64,000 bases of DNA from Heracleum sosnowskyi (lineage: Eukaryota; Streptophyta; Magnoliopsida; Apiales; Apiaceae): positions 63,189,064-63,253,063 of the forward strand of contig CM061242.1 in assembly GCA_030848705.1 (NCBI GenBank). The letters run 5' to 3'. The translations under genes and the position numbers were made by a program. The notes beneath the pieces are model-generated. The model was not told the origin of the DNA and made no database searches. It saw only the letters and a list, made by a program, of their open reading frames with translations. Below are positions 55,766-64,000 of this stretch, one piece after another; positions within the stretch are counted from its first letter, which is position 1; every line of letters begins with the position of its first letter.

Positions 55766-58024
55766 ATGGCTGAAAATACCCAGGCAGGTTCTAATGCTCA
55801 GAAGGTTCAACCAACTTCTGTAAGTCGATATGAGACAATCAGGGTTCCAATTCTAAGACCAGTGGAATATCCAATATGGAAGGTGAAGATGACCATATTT
55901 CTGGCAGCCACGGATCCAGAATATCTTGATAGAATCAATGATGGTCCTCATATGCCAACAAAACTGTCTCCAGTTGTTGCTGGTCAAGAACAGAAGAGCG
56001 TTCCAAAAGAAAAGAAAGATTTGACTCCTGAAGACATCTCATCAATTGCAAAGGATGCAAAGGTTAGACATCTTCTCCATAGTGCTTTAGATAATGTTAT
56101 GTCTAACAGAGTTATTGGCTGCAAAACTGCCAAAGAGATTTGGGATGCTTTAGAAGTCAGATGTCAAGGAACAAGTGCTATAAAGAAGAACAGGAAGACT
56201 ATTCTTACACAGGAGTATGAACACTTTGATTCGAGACCTGATGAAACTTTGACTGAGACATATGACAGATTCTGCAAACTGTTGAATGATTTATCTCTTG
56301 TTGATAAAGAATATGAACTTGAAGAGTCGAATCTCAAATTCCTTCTATCTCTTCCTGAAAGATGGGATTTGAAGGCAACGACAATAAGAGATAATTATGA
56401 TCTTGCAGAAACAGATCTCGATGAAATCTATGGTTTGCTTAAAACTCATGAACTTGAGATAGAGCAAAGAAACAAAAGATCTGGAAAGAAGACAAAATCT
56501 GTTGCTCTCAAAGTTGAAGAAAAACTTCTTAAGAAAGAGACATCAAAGAAGAAAGCTAAAGGAAAGGCTTTGGTCATAAACTCTGAAAGTGAGTCATCAA
56601 ACTCTAATGATGACTCAAACACTGATGTTTCTTCTGAATCTGAGGATGATGAAGAACAAATGATGCAAATGGCTGCTTTGATGGTGAAGACTTTCAAGAA
56701 GATGGGTTTCACGAACTTCAAGAAAGGAAAGAGATTCTCAAGGAGAGATTCAAACTCTGAAAGGAAGAATTTCAGAAAGTCTGACAGAAGAGATATCAAA
56801 TCTGGGAAGAAAGACAAGTCTGAGATCCAATGCTACAAGTGTAAAGAGATGGGTCACTATGCTCCTGAGTGCAAGAAAGGAAAATCTGAAAAAGCACTCA
56901 TCACTAAAGGAAAAGACTGGGCAGACACTTCAGATTCAGATGAGGATGTCAACTATGCTCTCATGGCAACTGTCAAAGAGGAATTTGAATCATCTAAAAA
57001 TAAGGTACCCCTAACAACGTATGCTTATGATACTGATAATATATCTGAATTGAGAATTTATCTTAAAAGCATACATGTTAGCTATAGGGATCAGACTTTA
57101 GAGAATGAGAGAATTAAATCTGAGAATCTTAAGCTTAAAGATAGAAATAAATTTCTTGAAGAAGAACTTGTTAACATGCAACAAGTTCAAAAGGAAAGAG
57201 ATGATGTTGTTTATGTGGAACATGAGTTGCTTAAGAAATTTAGGCAATTAGAATCTGATTTGGAAAAAGAAAGGAAGGTAATTAAAACCTGGACAAACTC
57301 TGGTAAGGACACACATCAGGTATTTCAAACAAATACAGTTGGGTTAGGTTACTGTGAGAAAGATGAACTTAGGTTTAAAGATAAGGTTAAAGTTAGAACA
57401 CAACTTAAACCTATGAAATTTGTTCCTGAATCCAGTAAGCAAAATTCTGTACTTGAAAAAGAAGCTGTTAAGATAGAACCAGTAAAAACTTGTGTTAAAC
57501 AGGTGAATGTTGGTTTAATGACAGAGAAACAATTCAAGTATAAGCTCAAAGAGGTAAAGTCTGTTGAAAAACAGAAAGTGTCCAGGAAAAACAGAAATGG
57601 AAAAGTAGGCATTAACAGAAGTAATAATCATTTGCCTATCACTGATGCTCCTAGAAAAACATGTCATAATTGTGGTAGTTCTAACCATCTTGCAAGTTTT
57701 TGCAAGAAAAACAAAGATATTAATTCTTTACCCTCCATGTCTGGAGTTAAGAATGATTATGTTAGGGTTAGACCACAGACTTTATGCACTCACTGTGGGA
57801 GTACTTGGCATTCTATTTATACTTGTAAGAATTATCATGCCATTTATCACAACTATTATGAGTTGAAGCCAAATTTGAAATGGGTTAAAGTTGATTCTGC
57901 AAGTGTAAACTCTGATACTGTTAGCTTAAACTCTGTTGATAAGAATTCCGCTGCAAAAGCTAATAATGTTAAGAAAGCCAAAGGATCCAAGCAAGTCTGG
58001 ATCCTTAGATCTAACTCTTTGTAA
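55766..58024 (+). CDS. gag: Copia-2 gag
   Basis: The first ATG in frame is at 55766 (MAENTQAGSN). The core (UBN2-type gag) includes YPIWKVKMTIFLA, CKTAKEIWDALEVRC, RFCKLLNDLS and LKFLLSLPE. Then comes a charged linker rich in Lys, Ser and Asp, the zinc knuckle CYKCKEMGHYAPEC (about 56831), a long coiled-coil-like stretch (about 57040-57290), and two more Cys/His clusters, CHNCGSSNHLASFC (about 57662) and CTHCGSTWHSIYTC (about 57788). Three knuckle-like clusters in one gag are more than the usual one. The 752-residue frame ends at TAA 58022-58024, just before the protease, which lies in another frame. Confidence 0.88.
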   Translation: MAENTQAGSNAQKVQPTSVSRYETIRVPILRPVEYPIWKVKMTIFLAATDPEYLDRINDGPHMPTKLSPVVAGQEQKSVPKEKKDLTPEDISSIAKDAKVRHLLHSALDNVMSNRVIGCKTAKEIWDALEVRCQGTSAIKKNRKTILTQEYEHFDSRPDETLTETYDRFCKLLNDLSLVDKEYELEESNLKFLLSLPERWDLKATTIRDNYDLAETDLDEIYGLLKTHELEIEQRNKRSGKKTKSVALKVEEKLLKKETSKKKAKGKALVINSESESSNSNDDSNTDVSSESEDDEEQMMQMAALMVKTFKKMGFTNFKKGKRFSRRDSNSERKNFRKSDRRDIKSGKKDKSEIQCYKCKEMGHYAPECKKGKSEKALITKGKDWADTSDSDEDVNYALMATVKEEFESSKNKVPLTTYAYDTDNISELRIYLKSIHVSYRDQTLENERIKSENLKLKDRNKFLEEELVNMQQVQKERDDVVYVEHELLKKFRQLESDLEKERKVIKTWTNSGKDTHQVFQTNTVGLGYCEKDELRFKDKVKVRTQLKPMKFVPESSKQNSVLEKEAVKIEPVKTCVKQVNVGLMTEKQFKYKLKEVKSVEKQKVSRKNRNGKVGINRSNNHLPITDAPRKTCHNCGSSNHLASFCKKNKDINSLPSMSGVKNDYVRVRPQTLCTHCGSTWHSIYTCKNYHAIYHNYYELKPNLKWVKVDSASVNSDTVSLNSVDKNSAAKANNVKKAKGSKQVWILRSNSL

Positions 58025-58589
58025 TTGTCTGTGATTGCAGGGCATAAGGGAAAGTACCCTAGTCTTGGATAGTCGATGTTCAGGACACATGACTGGAAAT
58101 AAAGCACTGCTATCAGATTATGAGGAGAAAGCTGGCCCAAACGTTTCCTATGGAGATGGCAACATAGGACGTACTATGGGATATGGCAATATCAATCTTG
58201 GAAGTGTCATCATCACCAATGTAGCTCTAGTCCCAGGACTCAAGCATGACTTGCTATCTGTGAGTCAAATCTGTGACAGAGGTTACCATGTAGATTTTCA
58301 ACCTGAATATTGTGAGGTTATCAGCAAATCTACAGGGAAAGTTGTTCTAGTTGGACACAGACGGAATAATATCTATGAAGCAAGTTTGGTAACAAACTCT
58401 GAAGGAAAAGCTGTGTGTTTGTCTGCAAAAATGTCTAATGAAGAGAGTTGGAAATGGCATAAGAAGCTCTCTCATCTAAACTTGAACAACATCAATGAGC
58501 TAATTCGAAAAGATCTTGTAAGGGGACTTCCAAAGTCAATACTCCGCTTAGATGGTCTATGTGGAGCCGTATCATCTTCTTCATGTTGA
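58025..58589 (+). pseudogene. pol: Copia-2 protease and integrase N-terminus
   Basis: The frame has no ATG and is open from just after a TGA near 58033. The protease triad reads LDSRCSGHMTG where Copia-1 has LDSGCSRHMTG, so the triad Gly is replaced by Arg. The integrase zinc finger begins WHKKLSHLNLNN but is broken after LDGLC. A deletion of about 80 bp removes the second Cys and shifts the frame, and the frame ends shortly after. Confidence 0.85.
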
Positions 58590-59283
58590 TCGATTCGGTC
58601 CAGTAAATGTAATGTCACTAGGCAGAAAGAAATATGCTCTAGTCATTGTTGATGAGTATACTAGATACACTTGGGTGTATTTTCTAGTAAAGAAGGATGA
58701 AACTGCCTTAATTCTGATGGAACATGTGAAGCTGCTGGACAAAGGATCACAGTTTAAAGTGAGAGTTATCAGGAGTGATAATGGTACTGAATTCAGAAAT
58801 GCAACAATGGAAGAATTTTGCAAAGAAAGAGGAGTGAAGCAAGAATTTTCTGCACCAGGAACTCCACAGCAGAATGGAGTGGTTGAAAGAAAGAACAGAA
58901 CTTTAATCGAAGCTGCCAGAACAATGCTTGATGAAGCAAAATTGCCAACTTATTTCTGGGCAGAAGCTGTTCAAACTGCTTGTTTTACTCAAAATGCAAC
59001 ACTGATAAACAGGCATGGGAAAACACCATATGAGATGGTGAAGAATAAGAAACCAAACCTGAAATATTTTCATATTTTTGGGTGCAAATGCTTTGTGTTG
59101 AAAACTCATCCTGAACAGTTGACCAAGTTTGATTTAAAAGCAGATGAAGGAATTTTTGTTGGATACCCACTATCAACTAAAACATTCAGAGTTTATAATC
59201 TGAGAACTAAATTGATCATGGAATCTATACATGTGTCATTTGATGACAAGAAAATAACTGGAATTGAAGATGAAGAAAATTGA
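58564..59283 (+). pseudogene. pol: Copia-2 integrase catalytic core, truncated by the Athila-like insertion
   Basis: Continues in a shifted frame from LLHVDRFGPVNVMSL. The catalytic residues are present: Asp in HVDRFGPV, Asp in RSDNGTEFRN and Glu in PQQNGVVERKNRTL. The KYFHIFGCKCFVL and GIFVGYPLSTKTFRVYN segments of the region after the core follow. The apparent stop at 59281-59283 is created at the junction with the next element, so the true frame ran on to reverse transcriptase. Confidence 0.88.
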
Positions 59284-60493
59284 TGTGTAAAAATAATGTA
59301 AACTGCAAGCGCACAGTGTTTAGTTGTAGCAATCACAGATCGATCCACAGAGACTATGTATTTTCAAAACCCTAACAAATAACTCAGGCGAACTAGACAA
59401 ATAAGATTTGAGTTGAGATTTGTTTAACCTAATTAACAATTAAAATCAGATAAGGAAAACCTAGGAATCTGAATCCATTAATCAATCACAATTAATATCA
59501 ACTCGCCCTAAAATCAATTCTCTTTCCTTCACAAATAAGATATATCAATTAACGAGACAAGCATATACTATGAAACTTGTTATCTAACAATAACACATCA
59601 AAACTTCAAGGAGCAAGCATAGGCTATGAAAAATAAATCTGGTAACAATAATATATCAAAATCACTTTGTCAATTGAACAATTAAGCACCAAGAAAAATT
59701 ATGAGAACCAATTAATAGGAACGAGAAGATATAAAAAATAATTAAATTAACTTCATCTTCATCCTAGGGCAAGAGATTTAGCTACACATGATTATATAAT
59801 AAACGAAACAACTAATAAACATGTTAATCGATTTATTAAAACAAGCTTAACTAGAATTAACAATTAAGTACGTAGTGGCTAGACAAGCAAATAAAGAATG
59901 AGAAAGCAATAACTAATTAATGAATTAAAGACTAACAAAGGCTGGTGGGAAAAAAATATTAATTATCTAACTTAATCTAACATGTACGATAGCATGCACA
60001 TAGTGAAAACAAAGTAAATCAACCTGGATAAACTAAACAAAAGCAGAGGAGACACACGCGGGAATGGTAGAGACTGAACGTAGAAAAAATTAATAAATTA
60101 GAAATCAAAGAGAAACATAATATTGCCGGATAATAACCACCGGCCAGAACAAAACAAAGAATCAAATAGCAATTAAAATTCTAAGTGTCCCAAATACAAG
60201 AGAGGAGATCTATATTTATAGGAAAAATAATGGGTTTGGGCTTTTTGACTACAAAGCGGATTGTAGAAATATTTCCTCAATTCCTTTTTCTTCTCCGATA
60301 AGTTTTCCAATTTTTCTCCAATTTCCTTTTGACTTCAAGTATTTCCATCTCCTTGCCTTTTTCACCTTTTTCTGCTTGAAATATGATTTTATTTATTTTC
60401 CTACAAAACAAAAGAAAACAATTTATTAAACAATAAAATTACGAAAACAAACATAAAATAGGTATTAAAAATGTATTAATTATGGACCTATCA
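59284..60493 (-). repeat. 3' LTR of the Athila-like element (about 1.2 kb)
   Basis: On the plus strand it runs from TGTGTAAAAATAATG to GGACCTATCA, giving TG...CA ends. The left end is uncertain by two bases (59284 or 59286). No frame of note lies inside. Confidence 0.8.
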
Positions 60494-60495
60494 AA

Positions 60496-60510
60496 TGCCC
60501 CCATACCTAT
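60496..60510 (-). other. Polypurine tract of the Athila-like element
   Basis: The minus strand reads AGGTATGGGGGCATT, then TGATAGG starts the LTR. Confidence 0.75.
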
Positions 60511-62287
60511 CTTTTGCTCGTCCTCGAGAAAAACTAATATAATATAACTACTATATAATAGATAATACCACTTCCGTAGGTGATCACGGTTGCATTTGGC
60601 ATATGCAACAAGCCCTTTAAACCCCTAGGCAGCCCTAGTGGACGAGTAAGGTCTCGTGAGGGCCTATAGTGAATGTACCCACAAAATTCATCTAGCTCAT
60701 GTAAAAGATCGCATGACAATGCAACGCCACACATACAAGTCCTCTCATGCTTCATCAACTTAAGAATCAAAAATGACTTTGCAATGTCTTGTCGTGGAAG
60801 ATGCAAGGATTCACATAGTCTACTCAAAGAAATATGCATAAGTGCTCAAAAGTCCATGTCAAGTGTAAGAATAAGTTGGTAACCATGCTAAACCCACAAG
60901 AGTACACCTTTGAGTCAAAACTTGGAATCTCAAATGTAGAAACAAGCAATAACTCACCTTTCACTCACAAAAGAATATTCACTCAAGAACAAGGGTAAGT
61001 GTATCACTCTATTCCAGCAAAATCATAAACATGCTTGACATTTGGTATCAATCTAACTTTAACACAACATACATCAATGATGATAATCAAAAGGTCTTTA
61101 TTTGGGTTGTAACGGGGCTAGGGACAAGGTATGTCAAGTAAGGCCAAAGAAGGTGAAGTGTCAAAAGCTAGTAGGCACCATAATTAATCATACACATCAC
61201 CAAACTTCCTCCCCACAACTGAATTTTCTACTTTTTATTCCAACAAAAGGCTTGATTAGTTGAATGAAGAAGGATCACACAAACATAAGTATGCTCTCAT
61301 GATTTTTTTTGTTTGTTTTTTCATCTTTTTTTTTTCGAGAGCTAAGAGATAGATATAAGCAACCACAATCCTCCTTCAAAACTTTATTGAACAACGACTA
61401 TCAAGTAAGCAATCAAACCAAATATTTCCTCAAAAGTAATGAACAAAAGTAAACCCATCTTACACACCTTATTACTCCCTCAAGTTTCTACTAGCCATTG
61501 ACAATTTGGGATCAAGCATAAGTAAGGCTACACAAGAAAAAGGTCTAAGCATGTAATGTGGTATGTCACCGAAAAATAGGATTAAGCTCAAGAGGGTAAC
61601 TAATTGATCATATATAAATGGTGTGGTAATTTGGAAAATATAGGTTATTCCTAAATGCCTTTATCATCTTATCATCAAATAATGTCATGCATTCAAGAAA
61701 GGTCTCAAACAAGTGCTAGCAATGCAAACAACATGTGGACACTCAAGCAAACGAATATAAAATGCAAAAGATATGCATATAGGTTCAAAAACTCACTTGG
61801 TGGTAAAACATAATCAATCCCAAGCAAAAGATCTCTTCAATGCACCAACTTGTACTCAAAGCATGGAAACCAAATCATCTTGCACATATTCATGTCCTTT
61901 TAATTACTTGCAACATTCAGTAAGTCTACTAGTTTCAACTTGCTAGTGTATGTGTGTGAACAAGAACTTAGAAAATCACTTCTCAATCAAAAGTATCAGC
62001 AACAAAAGATTACTATAGCATGTAATGGTGCATCAAGCCACAAGAAATCATTTCACAAGCTAGAATTCTACAATTTACAACTAAAATTCTTTTTGGGATT
62101 TTTTATTTTTCAATTTTTTTGGATTTTTAATAATACTACTAAACCCCTCCCCCATACCTAAATCATGCATTGTCCTCAATGTATGCAAATGAGAGAAAAA
62201 TGACAGAGTAAAAGGATGAGAATACCTGATAAGACATGACAGAGGAATAGAACTATCTACTATATACAACAAGGAAACTTACTTGGA
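60511..62287 (-). other. Region between pol and 3' LTR of the Athila-like element, no env-like gene seen
   Basis: Nearly 1.8 kb without a frame above about 100 codons on the sense strand. Full-length Athila elements often carry an envelope-like gene here (family knowledge). It is absent or fully decayed. Just after pol, at about 62143-62176, the minus strand reads GAGGACAATGCA, then TTTAGGTATGGGGGAGGGG. This echoes the GAGGACGAGC...AGGTATGGGGG context of the LTR polypurine tract. Confidence 0.65.
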
Positions 62288-64000
62288 TCACGAATCAAGG
62301 AGGCGGATCACCTCCTCCTCAGAATCAACTGGCAGTTCTAAAAATGGTTTAAGCCTTTGACCATTAACCTTAAATGTTTCACCAGTTTTAGGATTTTCAA
62401 TTTCAATAGCACCATGAGGAAAAACAACTTTAACAACAAATGGTCCCTCCCACCGAGATCTCAATTTTCCAGGAAACAAATGCAGCCTAGAGTTGTATAA
62501 AAGAACTTTTTGACCAGGAGAAAAAGATTTTCTCAAAATAGATTTATCATGCAAAAGTTTAGTTCTTTCCTTATAAATCTTAGCATTTTCGTAGGCATCA
62601 TTCCTAAGTTCTTCTAACTCAAACAGTTGTAACTTCCTATGGCTACCAGCAGTGGGTAAATCAAAATTCAATTCTTTAATAGCCCAAAACGCTCTATGTT
62701 CAAGTTCAACGGGGAGATGACATGCTTTACCAAACACAAGCCTATAAGGAGACATACCCAAAACAGTTTTAAAAGAAGTGCGATAAGCCCAGAGTGCATC
62801 TATCAACTTAACAGACCAATCTTTCCTATTTGAATTAATAGTTTTCTCTAGAATTTGTTTAATCTGCCTATTAGAGACCTCAACTTGACCACTAGTTTGA
62901 GGATGATAAGGTGTAGCTAACTTGTGAGTGATAGAATACTTCTTCAGAAGAGACTCAAACTGATGGTTTTTGAAATGCTTACCCTGGTCACTAATTATAG
63001 CTCTAGGCGTACCAAATCTAGAAAAGATATTCTCCTTTAAGAACTTAAGAACTACCTTGTTATCATTAGACTTAGTTGGTATGGCTTCGACCCATTTAGA
63101 CACGTAATCGACCGCTAAGAGAATGTAGAGGTTACCAAAAGAATTAGGAAAGGGACCCATAAAATCTATACCCCAAACATCAAAAATCTCAATAACTAAG
63201 ATTGGATTCATTGGCATCATGTTTCTTCTAGTGATCTCTCCTAAATGTTGACACCTACTACAAGCGGCACAAAATTCTGCAGAATCTTTAAACAAATTGG
63301 GCCAATAGAAACCAGATTGAAGTATTTTAGCAGCAGTCTTTTTAGCACTAAAGTGACCTCCACAAGCCTGATCATGACAAAAAGAAAGTACACTTCTAAA
63401 CTCATGGTTTGAAACACACCTCCTAATGATTTGGTCTGGACAATACTTAAAAAGATAGGGATCATCCCAAAAGAAGTACTTGACTTGTGAGAGAAATTTG
63501 GATTTATCTTGCTTCGACCAATGAGAAGGAATTTCACCAGTGACAAGGTAGTTAACAATATCAGCAAACCAAGGAGTGGTAGAGATGGAAAGAAGGTGTT
63601 CATCAGGAAAAGACTCATTCAAAGGAATATCCATGGAGGACTCCACTACTAATCGGGAAAGATGATCAGCAACAACATTTTCAGAACCCTTCTTATCCCT
63701 AATTTCTAAGTCAAACTCTTGGAGCAACAAGACCCACCTAATCAATCGGGCCTTTGAGTCTTTCTTAGAGAAGAGATATCTAAGAGCAGAGTGGTCTGTG
63801 TAAACAATGATTTTAGAACCTATAAGATATGACCGAAACTTTTCAAGAGCAAAAACTACAGCTAGAAGTTCTTTTTCTGTGGTGGAGTAGTTAAGTTGAG
63901 CATCATTTAGAGTCTTACTAGCATAGTATATGACATGAGGTATCTTATTGATTCTTTGTCCTAAGACTGCACCTACGGCATAATCAGACGCATCGCACAT
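62288..64000 (-). CDS. pol: Athila-like pol, RNase H and integrase part (5' end outside window)
   Basis: Open from the window edge to a stop at 62288, so the first visible codon (MCDASDYAV) is internal. RNase H: Asp in CDASDYAVGAVLG, Glu in TTEKELLAVVFALEKF, Asp in VYTDHSALRYL and the NVVADHLSRL end. Integrase: zinc finger CHDQACGGHFSAKKT with CAACSRCQHLG, core Asp in WGIDFMGPF, Asp in ISDQGKHFKN and Glu in GQVEVSNRQIKQ, then KLRSRWEGPFVVK. All catalytic residues are kept and no stop is seen over 570 codons, so this copy may be fairly young. It would degrade the RNA template and insert the DNA copy. Confidence 0.92.
   Translation of the reverse strand: MCDASDYAVGAVLGQRINKIPHVIYYASKTLNDAQLNYSTTEKELLAVVFALEKFRSYLIGSKIIVYTDHSALRYLFSKKDSKARLIRWVLLLQEFDLEIRDKKGSENVVADHLSRLVVESSMDIPLNESFPDEHLLSISTTPWFADIVNYLVTGEIPSHWSKQDKSKFLSQVKYFFWDDPYLFKYCPDQIIRRCVSNHEFRSVLSFCHDQACGGHFSAKKTAAKILQSGFYWPNLFKDSAEFCAACSRCQHLGEITRRNMMPMNPILVIEIFDVWGIDFMGPFPNSFGNLYILLAVDYVSKWVEAIPTKSNDNKVVLKFLKENIFSRFGTPRAIISDQGKHFKNHQFESLLKKYSITHKLATPYHPQTSGQVEVSNRQIKQILEKTINSNRKDWSVKLIDALWAYRTSFKTVLGMSPYRLVFGKACHLPVELEHRAFWAIKELNFDLPTAGSHRKLQLFELEELRNDAYENAKIYKERTKLLHDKSILRKSFSPGQKVLLYNSRLHLFPGKLRSRWEGPFVVKVVFPHGAIEIENPKTGETFKVNGQRLKPFLELPVDSEEEVIRLLDS

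Larger units (their letters stand above)
55187..59283 (+). mobile_element. Copia-2: Ty1/Copia element, cut on the right by an Athila-like insertion
   Basis: 5' LTR, primer site, gag and the first half of pol are present on the plus strand. Reverse transcriptase, RNase H and the 3' LTR would lie right of the Athila-like element, outside the window. Gag and pol are related to those of Copia-1 but clearly diverged. The coding part carries a frame change before protease, a substituted protease triad and a deletion in the integrase zinc finger. Confidence 0.88.
59284..64000 (-). mobile_element. Athila-like Ty3/Gypsy element, 3' half
   Basis: Minus-strand element with its 3' LTR at 59284-60493, polypurine tract, 1.8 kb untranslated region and intact pol end, running off the right edge. 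RNase H and integrase are of the Athila type, with the block ENVVADHLSRL and a C-terminal extension. The LTR start in element sense, TGATAGGTCC, is common in this group (from memory). It is inserted in Copia-2. The flanking five bases are ATTGA, and the partner is outside the window. Confidence 0.85.

Overview
This window is nuclear repeat DNA from a flowering plant, probably a eudicot. I see no host gene, rRNA, tRNA or CRISPR. Nearly every base belongs to an LTR retrotransposon, and the elements are inserted inside one another. The plant assignment rests on the lineages present: Tat-type and Athila-type Gypsy, chromodomain Gypsy with very long LTRs, and plant Copia with initiator-Met-tRNA primer sites. 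I cannot name the species. Element names used here (LARD-1, LARD-2, B, Gypsy-A, Copia-1, Copia-2) are labels of convenience.

Layout from left to right. Positions 1-5675 hold the right part of LARD-1 (minus strand): leader, primer site and a 4.9 kb LTR. It sits inside the 5' LTR of Gypsy-A, a Tat-lineage element on the plus strand spanning 5676-53565. Gypsy-A is split at 7561/45342 by LARD-2 (7562-45336, minus, target duplication TTGAG). LARD-2 has LTRs of about 5 kb and a 2.9 kb internal region with only decayed chromovirus pol. Its left LTR carries two further insertions: element B (9095-23607, minus, target duplication ATAAA) and Copia-1 (26020-36441, minus). Gypsy-A resumes with a long pol (45342-49400), then a three-exon antisense gene (51535-49703), a repeat-rich spacer and its 3' LTR (53060-53565).

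Right of 53565 lies a piece of a related Tat element in the opposite orientation, holding a decayed second copy of the antisense gene (53670-55186). Copia-2 (55187-59283, plus) interrupts it. Copia-2 is in turn cut by an Athila-like element on the minus strand (59284-64000, running off the window).

The insertion order agrees with LTR divergence judged by eye: Gypsy-A about 2-3 percent over only 227 bp, LARD-2 and Copia-1 roughly half a percent, and element B nearly zero. B and the two LARDs look like non-autonomous derivatives of one chromovirus group: their own pol genes are dead, yet B moved very recently, which implies that another element supplied its proteins.

The most striking item is the antisense gene of Gypsy-A. 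It reads as an intact 557-residue protein once two small introns (79 and 80 nt) are removed. The second copy keeps both introns at exactly the same sizes, and in a stretch I compared most codon differences between the copies are silent.
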